Positions 26,424 to 35,439 of a DNA stretch of 64,000 bases are shown here, piece by piece. The stretch is from Verrucomicrobiales bacterium (lineage in GTDB: Bacteria > Verrucomicrobiota > Verrucomicrobiia > Limisphaerales > J093). The position numbers were made by a program, and so were the translations under genes. The stretch is taken from NCBI GenBank assembly GCA_015075445.1, contig JABTUJ010000003.1, positions 1 through 64,000 on the forward strand, read 5' to 3'. Below the pieces are notes generated by a model. The model saw only the letters and a list, made by a program, of their open reading frames with translations, did no database searches and had not been told where the DNA came from. The stretch's first letter is position 1. Every line of letters starts with the position of its first letter.

Positions 26424-29400
26424 TCAATCCGGCCAGCGAACTTCGCACTGGCGGACTGCCAGACCTTCACCCAGCCCGAAGACCAACGCGCTGCCGGATT
26501 GGGAGAGGTGGCCGTTCCCGGCATAGACTTCGGCGGTCTGCTGGCGGCCGTCCGCGAACTGGACGGTGACGCGCGCCCCGACTGCCGCGGGGTTGGCGGG
26601 GCTGCCGCGCAGGCGCACCGTGAGGAAGTGATGCGGGGGTGCAGCGCGGTTCAGGAACGCCTGGAGTTCGCCGTCATGCACGCCAACCAGGACGTCCGGG
26701 CGGCCATCGTCGTCCAGATCCGCGTGCGTCACGCTGCGTCCTTCGCCGGGCACGAGGAGCCCGCTGCGGTCGGGCCAGACCGGGGTGAAGGTGCCATCGC
26801 CGTTGCCGCGGAACAGGAGGCTGACGCCCCCCGCCTGGCGGCCGGTCTCGCGTTGGGGGCTGAAGGTGTTTTGGGCCAGGTAGAGGTCCACGCAGCGGTC
26901 GCCGTCCACGTCGAGCAGGACCGCGCCGTAGGCCGGGGCGATCTGCGCGAGGGGCGGGAGGGGCAGGAAGGTGAACCGGCCCTGGCCGTCGTTCCGGAGG
27001 AGACCGGACTCGAGGGTGTTGACTTCGACCTGGTACGCCGCGTCGAGGGCGGACTGCCCGAGGAGCTCCGGCAGCGTGGCGGTGGCGAAGGCGCGGTGGG
27101 TGGGGAAGCGGGCGGCCAGGCTGGGAAGCGCGTTGACGAGGGCGCTTCGACCCCGGACCGGTCGCAGGCCCTCGCGGGTGACAAGGGCTTCGATGAGCTG
27201 GGGTTCGCCACGGCCCTCGAAATCGCTGTGGTAAAGGCGGAGCGGCTCCTCGGGCGTCGGCTGGTAGCGGCTGTTGCGGCCGAAGTTCGTCACCACGTAA
27301 TCAAGGTCGCCGTCGCCGTCCACGTCCGCCGCGGTGATGCCGTTCCACCAGCCGAGCCGATCCGCGAGACCGGCCGGGCGGGTTTGTTCCTCAAGACGTC
27401 CGCCGACATTGCGGAACCAGCGCACGGGTCCCCAATCGCAGGTGATGAGTAGATCCAGCCAGCCGTCGTTGTCCGCGTCTGACCACAGGGCACCGGTCAC
27501 CAACCCGACGCGCCGCAACGCGGGCGCCACAGCGTCGGTGACGTCGTGGAACTTCCCGGCGTCGTTGCGCAGCAGCAGGCTCTCGGGTACGCGGGGGTAT
27601 TGCCCAGGGACGGACCGGCTGCCCACGAACAGATCCAGATCGCCGTCACGATCCCAGTCCGCCGCCACGACGGTGCCGCCGCTGTGGCAGGCGTCGGGTA
27701 GCGTGCCCGGGAGGGCGGGGAGCAGCCGGCCCTTGCCATCGTTGAGGAACAACCGGTCCCGGAGTACGGGTGAGTTCGGTTCGGTGGCGACGCCGCCGCA
27801 GACCAGGTAGAGGTCCGGGAAGCCATCCCCGTTGGCCTCGAAGAACAGGGCAGCCACTTCCTCGATGCCCAGATCGATCAACGGTTCCGGATCCGGGGTG
27901 AACCGTCCCTGGCCCAGGTTGCGGAACAAGCGCCCGGGTTGGCTCGGGCTTCCGGTCACGTACAGGTCGTCGCGGCCATCTCCGTCGACGTCGCCCCACG
28001 CGAGGGCGGGTCCGGCGCGGGAGAGTTTGAAGGGGAGGAGCGGCTGACGTTGGAAGTCATCCAAGGGCACGGCCTGGTGCCGAGAGCCCGCGAAGGCGGT
28101 TGCCGGGAGGAACAGCGGCGAGGGTGCGGGGTCAGCGGAAACAGCGCTGGCTTGCGCGGTCGAGTACAGGGACGGTGAACCGCGGGGGTGGAGGCTGGGA
28201 GCCTGCAGCACAGACGCAGCGCGAGTGCCCGGTTCCTGGGGGGCATGGTTGCTGGTTGATGAGGTGGGAACTGCAGGGGAGACGCCTGCGCCACCAGGTT
28301 GGGGCGGACGGGCGGTTCGAGGCGGCCGGGGTTCGGTCATCGTGTAGGCGTGGTCGGCGGGGAGGTTCGTGAAGACTTGGACCTGTCCCTGAGGCCAGCG
28401 GACGCTGAGCTCTTCGATCCGCGTCGCGTCGCCCAGGCCGAAGTGGACCCTGGCGTCGTCGGCGGACATGAAGCCGCGGCTGGGCGTGACGTACCGCATC
28501 TGGATCCCGGCGGTGGTCAGGAGGCGGACGGTAGCCCCGATTCCGGCCGGGTTACCGCCGGCGCCTTCGAGACGGATCGTGACCCGATGCGTGTCCTGGC
28601 CGGTGTTGCGGTACAACCGGGCGGGCGCTTCAAAGTCATTGATGACCAGGTCGAGGCGGCCATCGGCATCGAGGTCGGTCGCGACGGCACCGAAGCTCGG
28701 GCCGGGGTGGTCGAGGCCCCAGGCGGGTGCGACGCTCTCGAAGGTGAGGTCGCGGCGGTTGCGGAAGGCGAGGTTGATGTCGCGGCGCACCGGTTGGGCA
28801 CGCCAGAAGCGCACGAACTCGGCGGGAGACAGGTCCTTGGCGCGGGCGGCCAGGTCGTTGTCCATCCAGTCGCGGGTCATGCCGTTGGGGACGAAGACGT
28901 CGAGCCAGCCGTCGTCGTCGAGGTCGGCGAAGCGGATGGACCAGGTCCAGTCGGTATCGGCCAGGCCGGCGAGGTGGGCGAGTTCGAGGAAGCGCCCGAG
29001 TCCGCTGTTCAGGAACAGGGCGTTGCGGAGGTACTGGCGGGGTTCGGCGAGGTCGAGGAACCAGCCGCTGCGTTCCTGGTCGCCGAGGGCCACCAGGCGC
29101 TGGAAATGCGTGGTGCCCGACATGTCGGACGTGATGAGGTCGAGCAGGCCGTCGTTGTTGAAGTCGCCGACGTCGGCACCCATCGAAGTCCAGGGCGTGT
29201 GTGGGAGCAGGTCGCGGGTGACGTCGGTGAAGGTGCCGTCGGTGTTGTTGCGATAGAGGCGGTCGGGGCCGAAGTAATCGTTGGCCACGTAGAGGTCCGG
29301 CCAGCCATCGTGGTTGTAGTCCCACCAAAGGACGGCATTGCCGAAATCACAGCCGACGATTCCCGCGGCCTGCCCGACTTCGGTGAAGGTGCCGTCGCCG

Positions 29401-30206
29401 TTGTTGCGGTAGAGACGGTCGAACTGGCCGGCCTCGACGGCGGCGGCACGGTCGCCGGGCTGGTAGATCAACTGCCAGAACTCCTGCAGTTCTTCGGGTA
29501 CCACGGGGCGGCCGTCGACGAACTTGACCCGGAACCGTTGCGACGCGTTCGGGATCATGCCGGCGGTCAGCAGATAGAAATCGAGGTCCCCATCCCGGTC
29601 GTAGTCGGCGAAGGCCGCCATCACGCTGGCGCCGTGGAAGTCGACGCCGGCGGCGGCGGCGGCTTCCTGGAAGGTGCCGTGGCTGCGGTTCAGGTACAGC
29701 CGGTTCGGGCCGTCGTAGCAGCACACGAACAAGTCAGGCCGGCCATCGCCGTTGACATCCGCGAAGGTGGCGCCGGTGGTCCAAGACGCCGGATCGCGCA
29801 CCCCGGCCTGGTCGGTGACGTTGGTGAACCGGAGGTCCCCCGTGTTGCGGTAGAGTTGGCCCCCGCCCGCGGGGCGGGTCAGGAACAGGTCGGGTCGGCC
29901 GTCGCCGTCGTAATCGCCCACAGCCACGCCGCCCCCCACCATCGAGGAGTTGAGGAGGCGTTCATAGCGCGCAGCGGTGTTCCAGCGGTGGACGAAGTCC
30001 AGGCCGGTCGCCGCGGGCGTCAACGGTTCGAAGCGAAGCCCGGCGGGGCCGGGTCGGGTGGCGCGCAAGGGGGTGCCGCGGAGGGGTTCCGGCGCCGCGG
30101 CTGCCGCATCCGGCGAGCCGGCGGTGTTCGCGACGGTCGTCCAACTGAGGACCAAGACCCAGCAGGCAGCGTATTGAGAGTACAACGGCGGCACGGTAAG
30201 GGACAC
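26424..30206 (-). CDS. Secreted protein with two CRTAC1-type FG-GAP/ASPIC-UnbV units in tandem
   Basis: About 1260 residues from a GTG at 30206. Unit 1: many D-x-[DN]-x-DG calcium loops (VGDYDGDGRPDLFLT, FADVNGDGRPDLFVC, WWDYNHDGWPDLYVA), then an ASPIC/UnbV domain (IRLEGAGGNPAGIGATVRL, RYVTPSRGFMSADDARVHF). Unit 2 repeats the plan (WGDVDGDGRDDLYVTG ... LDDDGRPDVLVGVHDGE) and ends with a second ASPIC/UnbV domain (VRLRGSPANPAAVGARVTV ... LRWPD-like stop). The linker (~28080-28320) includes translated interspersed repeats (RAASVLQAPSLHP, PGGAGVSPA). The frame stays open upstream through the tandem-repeat block to 30632, but that part is repetitive and unlikely to be translated. These proteins are exported carbohydrate- or surface-binding propellers. 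Confidence 0.85.
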   Translation of the reverse strand: MSLTVPPLYSQYAACWVLVLSWTTVANTAGSPDAAAAAPEPLRGTPLRATRPGPAGLRFEPLTPAATGLDFVHRWNTAARYERLLNSSMVGGGVAVGDYDGDGRPDLFLTRPAGGGQLYRNTGDLRFTNVTDQAGVRDPASWTTGATFADVNGDGRPDLFVCCYDGPNRLYLNRSHGTFQEAAAAAGVDFHGASVMAAFADYDRDGDLDFYLLTAGMIPNASQRFRVKFVDGRPVVPEELQEFWQLIYQPGDRAAAVEAGQFDRLYRNNGDGTFTEVGQAAGIVGCDFGNAVLWWDYNHDGWPDLYVANDYFGPDRLYRNNTDGTFTDVTRDLLPHTPWTSMGADVGDFNNDGLLDLITSDMSGTTHFQRLVALGDQERSGWFLDLAEPRQYLRNALFLNSGLGRFLELAHLAGLADTDWTWSIRFADLDDDGWLDVFVPNGMTRDWMDNDLAARAKDLSPAEFVRFWRAQPVRRDINLAFRNRRDLTFESVAPAWGLDHPGPSFGAVATDLDADGRLDLVINDFEAPARLYRNTGQDTHRVTIRLEGAGGNPAGIGATVRLLTTAGIQMRYVTPSRGFMSADDARVHFGLGDATRIEELSVRWPQGQVQVFTNLPADHAYTMTEPRPPRTARPPQPGGAGVSPAVPTSSTSNHAPQEPGTRAASVLQAPSLHPRGSPSLYSTAQASAVSADPAPSPLFLPATAFAGSRHQAVPLDDFQRQPLLPFKLSRAGPALAWGDVDGDGRDDLYVTGSPSQPGRLFRNLGQGRFTPDPEPLIDLGIEEVAALFFEANGDGFPDLYLVCGGVATEPNSPVLRDRLFLNDGKGRLLPALPGTLPDACHSGGTVVAADWDRDGDLDLFVGSRSVPGQYPRVPESLLLRNDAGKFHDVTDAVAPALRRVGLVTGALWSDADNDGWLDLLITCDWGPVRWFRNVGGRLEEQTRPAGLADRLGWWNGITAADVDGDGDLDYVVTNFGRNSRYQPTPEEPLRLYHSDFEGRGEPQLIEALVTREGLRPVRGRSALVNALPSLAARFPTHRAFATATLPELLGQSALDAAYQVEVNTLESGLLRNDGQGRFTFLPLPPLAQIAPAYGAVLLDVDGDRCVDLYLAQNTFSPQRETGRQAGGVSLLFRGNGDGTFTPVWPDRSGLLVPGEGRSVTHADLDDDGRPDVLVGVHDGELQAFLNRAAPPHHFLTVRLRGSPANPAAVGARVTVQFADGRQQTAEVYAGNGHLSQSGSALVFGLGEGLAVRQCEVRWPD
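28191..28213. repeat. A-family repeat in a coding linker
   Basis: A divergent copy (GAGGCTGGGAGCCTGCAGCA then CAG) within the linker between the two CRTAC1 units, kept in frame. Confidence 0.55.
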
Positions 30207-30264
30207 GCGTGGCGGTGCGCAAGCTGGGGCCGGTGGGGGGGGCGATGCCCAACAGGCGGGTTGG

Positions 30265-30575
30265 AACAGGCGAATGCGGGAGGGTGAATCGGGACAGACG
30301 AATGGGGACTGGCGAATGCGGGGGGGGGGGGGTGAGTGGTGGGGACAGGCGAATGGGGACTGGCAGATGGGGGATGGGTGAGTGGGGACAGACGAATGGG
30401 GACTGGCGAATGCGGAGGTGGGTGGTGGGGACTGGCGAATGGGGACTGGCGAATGGGGGATGGGTGAGTGGGGACAGACGAATGGGGACTGGCGAATGGG
30501 GGTGGGTAAGTGGGGACAGGCGAATGGGGACTGGCGAATGGGGGGTGGGTAAGTGGGGACTGGCGAATGGGGGGA
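30265..30575. repeat. Tandem array of a 14-15 bp unit, ~14 copies
   Basis: The unit GGGGAC[A/T]G[G/A]CGAATG recurs about fourteen times. Copies are mostly paired back to back and separated by G-rich spacers such as GGGGGTGGGTAAGT. Spacing is irregular (14 to ~50 bp). The array fills the gap between the divergent CRTAC1-type gene and typA. Isolated relatives lie at 1650-1700. Confidence 0.9.
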
Positions 30576-30778
30576 CTGTCGTTTGATCGATTGTGGTCGA
30601 TGGGATGGGGTCGTTTGGGCTCGCGCGGTCACGTGGTGGGGGGCTTACCGTGGATTCGGGCGGCTGAAGGCGGTTCTTCGCGGGGCTTGCGCAACGGCGG
30701 GTGCATGGCACAATGCGCGACCCGCGGGAGGCCGAACCGTCCTCGCCGCAGCGACAACGACCGCACCTGAACCCTCGG
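30576..30778. promoter_or_regulatory. Upstream region of typA (no motif assigned)
   Basis: Two hundred bases of unique sequence precede the typA start. They should contain its promoter, but I could not match a -35/-10 pair with confidence. Confidence 0.2.
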
Positions 30779-32611
30779 ATGCAGCACATTCGTAACATCG
30801 CCATCATTGCCCACGTGGATCACGGCAAGACCACGTTGGTGGACTGCTTGCTCAAGCAGTCCGGCACGTTCCGCGCCAACGAAGCCAAGGCGAGCGAGGA
30901 GCGCATCATGGATTCGATGGACCTGGAGCGAGAGAAGGGCATCACCATCCGGGCCAAGAACGCGGCGTTCCAGTACAAGAACTACCACGTCAACATCGTG
31001 GACACCCCTGGCCACGCCGATTTCGGCGGCGAGGTCGAGCGGATCATGAATATGATCGACGGGGTCCTGCTGGTGGTTGACGCGTCCGACGGGCCGCAGG
31101 CGCAGACCCGGTTCGTGTTGCGCAAGGCCCTGGAGGCCGGCGCCAAGCCCATCGTCGTCATCAACAAGATTGACCGCGACAACGCCGACCCGAAGCGCGT
31201 GCTCGACCAGGTGTTCGAGCTGTTCATCTCGCTGAACGCGACCGATGAGCAACTGGATTTTCCGTTCGTCTATTGCTCGGCCAAGGAAGGGTTCGCGAAG
31301 CTGGACCTGAGCCATGTCAGCGGGACGATGGAGCCGCTTTTTGACGCCATCGTGAAGCACATCCCGCCGCCGCGCGCGAAGGCGGGGGATGGGTTCCAGG
31401 TGCTGGTGGCGAACCTGGATTACAGCGATTACCTGGGCCGGATCGCGTTCGGCAAGATCGTGGAAGGCCGCGTGCGGGTGGGTGACCCGGCCGCTTGCCT
31501 GCATGGCGATGGCCGCGTCACCCCGGGCAAGATCACGATGATCTACCACTTCGTGGGCCTCAAACGTATCGAGATCCCGGAGGCGCAGGCCGGGGACATT
31601 GTCGGGCTCACCGGGTTCGACGATGTCTTCATCGGGGAGACCCTGGCCGACAAGCCCGAGCGCGGCGCGCTGCCCTACATCCCGATTGATCCGCCGACCA
31701 TCCAGATGGAGTTCGCGGTCAACGACGGGCCGCTCGCGGGTCAGGACGGCAAGCTCGTGACGGCCCGGCACATCTGGGAACGCCTGCAGCGCGAGGTTCG
31801 CACGAACGTGGCGCTCCGCATCAAACCCACGGGGGACCCGAAGATCTTCGAGGTGGCCGGGCGCGGCGAGATGCAGATTGCGATTCTGGTCGAGCAGATG
31901 CGCCGCGAGGGCTACGAGGTGTTGGTCAGCCGGCCGGAGGTGCTCTGGAAGCAGGGCCCGGACGGTCAGCTCCTCGAGCCGATTGAGAAGCTGTTCCTGG
32001 AGATCCCACAGGAGTTCATGGGGACCATCCTCGAGAACCTGGCCTTCCGGAAGGCGGAAATCAGCGCCATGAACCACCACGGCGGCCACGTCACCATCGA
32101 GGCCCTGATCCCGATGCGCGGCCTGATCGGGTTCGAGACTGACCTGGTGAACACCACCCGCGGGCTGGGCGTGATGAGCCACCTGTTCCACGAGTACGGA
32201 CCGGACCGGGGCGAGATTGCGGCCCGCAAGAACGGTTCGCTGGTGAGCATGGAAGATGGCGAGGCAACGGCCTATGCCCTCAACGCGATCCAGGAACGCG
32301 GTCGCCTGATGGTGGTGCCGGGGGACCGGGTGTACCGGGGCATGATCGTGGGCGAGAACGCCCGCGACAACGACATCCCCGTCAATCCCACCAAGAGCAA
32401 GCACCTCACGAACATGCGGTCGCAGGGGGATGGCAAGGGGATCCAGCTCAACCCGCCGTTGCTGCTCGGCCTCGAGCGCGCCCTCGAGTACATCGGGTCG
32501 GACGAGTTCGTCGAGGCTACCCCAAAAAACCTCCGGCTCCGGAAGCGGATCCTGGATGAGAACGCCCGCAAGCGTTCCGAGAAGACGCGGGCCTACAAGA
32601 TCATCGCCTAG
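30779..32611 (+). CDS. typA: Ribosome-associated GTPase TypA/BipA
   Basis: 610 residues, the normal TypA length. GTPase motifs: [12 protein letters not shown] (P-loop), [12 protein letters not shown] (switch I), [11 protein letters not shown] (switch II), [10 protein letters not shown] (base recognition) and YCSAKEG. EF-G-like domains II, III and V follow ([57 protein letters not shown]), then the TypA-specific C-terminal domain (SGDRVYRG-type loop [25 protein letters not shown]). It acts on 70S ribosomes during stress and cold and in assembly. The start at 30779 ([10 protein letters not shown]) is the conserved one; 26 extra upstream codons show no similarity. The DUF1015 gene starts 3 bases after its stop. 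Confidence 0.97.
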   Translation: MQHIRNIAIIAHVDHGKTTLVDCLLKQSGTFRANEAKASEERIMDSMDLEREKGITIRAKNAAFQYKNYHVNIVDTPGHADFGGEVERIMNMIDGVLLVVDASDGPQAQTRFVLRKALEAGAKPIVVINKIDRDNADPKRVLDQVFELFISLNATDEQLDFPFVYCSAKEGFAKLDLSHVSGTMEPLFDAIVKHIPPPRAKAGDGFQVLVANLDYSDYLGRIAFGKIVEGRVRVGDPAACLHGDGRVTPGKITMIYHFVGLKRIEIPEAQAGDIVGLTGFDDVFIGETLADKPERGALPYIPIDPPTIQMEFAVNDGPLAGQDGKLVTARHIWERLQREVRTNVALRIKPTGDPKIFEVAGRGEMQIAILVEQMRREGYEVLVSRPEVLWKQGPDGQLLEPIEKLFLEIPQEFMGTILENLAFRKAEISAMNHHGGHVTIEALIPMRGLIGFETDLVNTTRGLGVMSHLFHEYGPDRGEIAARKNGSLVSMEDGEATAYALNAIQERGRLMVVPGDRVYRGMIVGENARDNDIPVNPTKSKHLTNMRSQGDGKGIQLNPPLLLGLERALEYIGSDEFVEATPKNLRLRKRILDENARKRSEKTRAYKIIA

Positions 32612-32613
32612 CC

Positions 32614-33828
32614 ATGGCCACGATCCGCCCCTTCGCCGCCCTCCGGCCGCGCCCGGACCGGGCCGCGCGCATCTGTGAACCGCCCTATGACGTGATGTCC
32701 GAAGCGGAGGCGCGGCGGATGGCCGCCGGCAACCCGCTGAGCTTCCTGCGTGTCAGCCGCCCGGAGGTCGGGTTGCCGCTGGGCACTGATCCGCACTCGC
32801 CGGCCGCGTATGCGCAAGCCCGACGGGCGTTCGAGGCGTTGCTGGCGGACGGCTCGCTTTACCGGCAAGCGCAGCCGGCGTTCTATCTCTACCGGCAGAT
32901 CCTCGGCTCGCATCACCAGACCGGGATCGTGGCCGCGTCGAGTTGCGCGGAGTACCTCGCGGGCGTGATCCGGAAACACGAGTTGACCCGGCCCGACAAG
33001 GAACTGGACCGGGTGCACCACATCGAGGCCGTCGAGGCGCAAACCGGACCGGCTTTTCTGTTTCATCGGGCCGTGCCGGCACTGGCGGCCTTCGCCCGGG
33101 AAATCGAGGCGCGGACTCCCGATGTGGATTTCGTCGCGCCAGACGGGGTTCGGCATACGGCGTGGACCCTGGCTGAGCCGGACAGCATCGGGTTCGTCGA
33201 GGCGCAGTTTGCGGCGATTCCGCGGTTGTACATCGCGGACGGGCACCATCGTTCCGCGGCCGCGGCACGGGTCTTCGAGGCGCGGCAGGGGGCGGGGGGC
33301 AGCGGCGGCTTTCTGAGTGTGATCTTCCCCCACGACGCGCTGCAGATCCTGCCGTACCACCGGGTGGTGAAGGATCTGAACGGGCTGTCGCCCGCGAGGT
33401 TGCGCGATCGGTTGGCGGCGATCGGCGAGGTGGCGGGTGACGGTTCTGGCCATCCGCCGCGCCCGCACGAGTTCGACCTATACCTGGAGGGGCATTGGCA
33501 GCGGTGGCGGGTTGGCGCGGCCCTGACGGCGGTGGCGGATCCGGCCGAACGCCTGGATGTGGCGCTGCTGCAGCGGCACGTGCTTGCGCCGCTGTTCGGC
33601 ATCGAGAACCCGCGGACGAGCGAGCGGTTGGGGTTTGTCGGCGGCATCCGCGGTCCGGGCGAGCTGGAACGGTTGGTGGACGCGGGGGAGGCGGCCTGCG
33701 CGTTCGCGTTGCACCCCACGGGTATCGAGGAGTTGATGGCGATTGCGGATGCCGGCGGGATCATGCCGCCCAAGAGCACGTGGTTCGAGCCGAAGCTGCG
33801 GGACGCGTTGTTCTGTCTGCCGCTTTGA
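32614..33828 (+). CDS. DUF1015 family protein
   Basis: 404 residues. The N-terminal IRPFAALRPRPDRAARICEPPYDV is the signature opening of DUF1015, including the conserved PPYDV. LYRQILGSHHQTGIVAASSCAEYLAGVIRKHELTR matches the strand-helix block, and IADGHHRSAAA is the most conserved core of the family. The C-terminal GGIMPPKSTWFEPKLRDALFCLPL is the usual end. The family is widespread in bacteria and has structural likeness to an HTH/ATP-grasp-like fold, but the reaction is not established. It is very tightly linked to typA (3 bp gap), so the two are probably cotranscribed. No signal peptide is seen; it is cytoplasmic. Confidence 0.93.
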   Translation: MATIRPFAALRPRPDRAARICEPPYDVMSEAEARRMAAGNPLSFLRVSRPEVGLPLGTDPHSPAAYAQARRAFEALLADGSLYRQAQPAFYLYRQILGSHHQTGIVAASSCAEYLAGVIRKHELTRPDKELDRVHHIEAVEAQTGPAFLFHRAVPALAAFAREIEARTPDVDFVAPDGVRHTAWTLAEPDSIGFVEAQFAAIPRLYIADGHHRSAAAARVFEARQGAGGSGGFLSVIFPHDALQILPYHRVVKDLNGLSPARLRDRLAAIGEVAGDGSGHPPRPHEFDLYLEGHWQRWRVGAALTAVADPAERLDVALLQRHVLAPLFGIENPRTSERLGFVGGIRGPGELERLVDAGEAACAFALHPTGIEELMAIADAGGIMPPKSTWFEPKLRDALFCLPL

Positions 33829-33882
33829 AGGCGCCCTTCGTCCCTGCTGGCGCGGTCGAGGGTCGCTGAACCGCGGAGGGGG

Positions 33883-33973
33883 GAGGGGCGAAGGGCGAAG
33901 TTCGAGAGCCGAAGGGCGAAGTTCGAAGTTCGAAGTTCGAAGGGCGAAGGGCGAAGGGCGAAGGGCGAAGGAT
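33883..33973. repeat. Heptamer microsatellite (GGGCGAA / GTTCGAA)
   Basis: About a dozen 7 bp units alternate between GGGCGAA and GTTCGAA, with one interruption (GAGAGCC). Seven is not a multiple of three, so the array is not coding. Confidence 0.9.
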
Positions 33974-34103
33974 GAAGCACAAGGGAAGCGTCCGGTTCCA
34001 CCTCGACCTGCTCGGGGGCCACGAACCGACCTGCGTGGGTACCCCCTCTGCATTCTCCATTCTGCCTTCTGGATTCCCGTTCATGGAGAAAGGCGTCGCG
34101 GTT

Positions 34104-34220
34104 AACGCCGGAGGCGTTCCAGACGGTAGCCGGAGGTCGCCGCGGGGCGGCGACCTCCGGCCCCGCGGGCCAAGTCGAAGGCACCCCGGAGGGGGTGCCA
34201 GAGGTGCGGGGTCACGGCGT
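34104..34220. repeat. D-family compound hairpin element, copy 1
   Basis: Contains AACGCCGGAGGCGTTCC, then a perfect 13 bp hairpin (CCGGAGGTCGCCG, loop CGGGG, at 34130-34160), then GGCACCCCGGAGGGGGTGCC. The same modules occur in reverse order and orientation at 48845-48960. Confidence 0.8.
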
Positions 34221-34380
34221 CTGGCATCCCTCCGGGATGCGCTGGCCCGCACACGACGACCTCCGGGGGTCTCGCTCGCGAACTCGCACGACCACCCCCG
34301 GGGGTCTCGCTCGCGAACTCGCTCGACCCCCGGCTACCATCTAGCACGCCGCCGGCGTGGGCTCGCGTTCCGTACCCAGG

Positions 34381-34428
34381 TTCATGGAGAGCCACCTGTT
34401 CCTTTTGGACCTGCCCAGCACCCATGAA
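34381..34428. repeat. B-family element
   Basis: Begins TTCATGG and ends CCATGAA (terminal 7 bp inverted repeat), with the core TGTTCCTTTTGGACCTGCCC. Confidence 0.8.
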
Positions 34429-34481
34429 CCTGAAAACCGTAAGTGGTTGGAAATCAACGGAACGGTTTTCAGGTTCATGGG
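34421..34481. repeat. Perfect 20 bp inverted repeat with 21 bp loop
   Basis: Arms CCCATGAACCTGAAAACCGT (34421-34440) and its exact reverse complement (34462-34481). The arms overlap the ends of two B-family elements. Confidence 0.92.
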
Positions 34482-34521
34482 AAGTGGCTTGTTCCTGTCG
34501 GACCTGCCCAGGGGCCATGAA
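34474..34521. repeat. B-family element
   Basis: TTCATGGGAAGTGGCTTGTT at the start and GGGGCCATGAA at the end; the closest relative is 20042-20088. Confidence 0.85.
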
Positions 34522-34528
34522 ACCTCCC

Positions 34529-34556
34529 CGCCGGGTCGGGGGACCCGGCCTACAGG
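34529..34556. repeat. E-family repeat
   Basis: The same sequence as 4118-4144. As there, it directly follows a B-family element. Confidence 0.8.
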
Positions 34557-34608
34557 TTGAAGGCCCGGTGCCCCCACCGGGCGATTCATGGACATGGGAA
34601 GCCGCGGC

Positions 34609-35439
34609 TCAATGGGTGCTGGTGTAGAAGATGATGTTGATGCCGAGCGGGTAGGCCTTGGGCTCGGAGAACGCGGAGAAGTAATAGGGGTCGGTCGATT
34701 CCTCCTCCCAGCCGTCGCCGAGGTCGGTGTTGTGGCAGACCAGCACGATGAGCCGCCCGCGGTCGTCGGTGATGCCGCGGTAGTGCGGGGTGCGGCCGTC
34801 GGGCGTTTCCCAGGTGATGCCGGTGTGGCGGTTGCGGACGGCGAAGCCGACGTTCGGGATCTGGGGCTTCTCCTTGAGATGGAAGACACAGTGGAAGATG
34901 GGGTGGGTGAGCGGGAGTTCCTCCGGTTCGCGGCCGGGGAGCACGCGGCGGATGACCTCGTTGTAGAAGTGGTCCCAGTTCCGTTCGCCCCAGAAATCGT
35001 CCACGAGCAGGAAGCCGCCGTTGAGCAGGTAATCCCGCAGGACGCGCACTTCGCGATCGTTGAGGACGATGGCCGGGACGCCGCTCATGAAGACGAACGG
35101 GTAGGGAGCCAGGCCCTCGGGGGTCAGTTCGACGACCCGTCCCTCGGGATCGACCCGCATGGAGGTGACCTGCTGGAGGCGGTAGGAGAGGTTGAGGTCC
35201 GCATCCCGGAAATCGGTCCACCAGGCGTAGCTGCTGCGGTCCTGGGTCGAGCGGTACTTGACGCGGGCAAACGTGAAACAGTCAGCCTCGAAGCCCTTCG
35301 GCAGTTCCCACTGAGGCACGTTGCCGCGGACGGTGGGATCCGGCGGGCCGCCGCGGAAGCGACGCCCCTGAGCCATCGCCAGCAGGGCGAGGAGGCTGAA
35401 GCCTGCCAGGAGGCCAAAGGTCCAGGAGCGACGCGTCAT
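34609..35439 (-). CDS. DUF4159 domain protein, exported
   Basis: 276 residues from MTRRSWTFGLLAGFSLLALLAM, a clear signal peptide or anchor. The body carries the DUF4159 features: FTFARVKYRSTQDRSSYAWWTDFRDADLNLSYRLQ near the start, then YPFVFMSG, LRDYLLNGGFLLVDDFWGE with the conserved GGFL-DDF, and a late IVLVCHNTDLGDGWEEE. The fold is expected to be glutamine-amidotransferase-like without catalytic residues. In Verrucomicrobiota and Planctomycetota such genes usually sit near MoxR ATPase/BatA-type or secreted-protein clusters; here the neighbours are signal peptidase I, a hypothetical gene and the PSD1/DUF1501 pair. The start at 35439 was preferred to a Met 11 codons earlier because the signal peptide begins there. 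Confidence 0.85.
   Translation of the reverse strand: MTRRSWTFGLLAGFSLLALLAMAQGRRFRGGPPDPTVRGNVPQWELPKGFEADCFTFARVKYRSTQDRSSYAWWTDFRDADLNLSYRLQQVTSMRVDPEGRVVELTPEGLAPYPFVFMSGVPAIVLNDREVRVLRDYLLNGGFLLVDDFWGERNWDHFYNEVIRRVLPGREPEELPLTHPIFHCVFHLKEKPQIPNVGFAVRNRHTGITWETPDGRTPHYRGITDDRGRLIVLVCHNTDLGDGWEEESTDPYYFSAFSEPKAYPLGINIIFYTSTH

Larger units (their letters stand above)
33829..34608. other. Repeat-dense intergenic region
   Basis: 780 bases without a supported gene. In order: a heptamer array (33883-33973), a B-family relative (33981-34025), a compound hairpin element (34104-34220), duplicated CCGGGGGTCTCGCTCGCGAA segments around 34265-34330, two B-family elements (34381-34428, 34474-34521) joined by a perfect 20 bp inverted repeat, and an E-family copy (34529-34556). 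Confidence 0.85.

Noticed and set aside
30265..30575. Possible CRISPR array
   Set aside because: Units are only ~15 bp, often adjacent without spacers, with irregular spacing; no cas genes in the window.
30207..30632. N-terminal extension of the double CRTAC1 protein through the tandem array
   Set aside because: It would be a Pro/Ser/His-rich repeat read-through without a signal peptide; the GTG at 30206 sits just before a hydrophobic segment.
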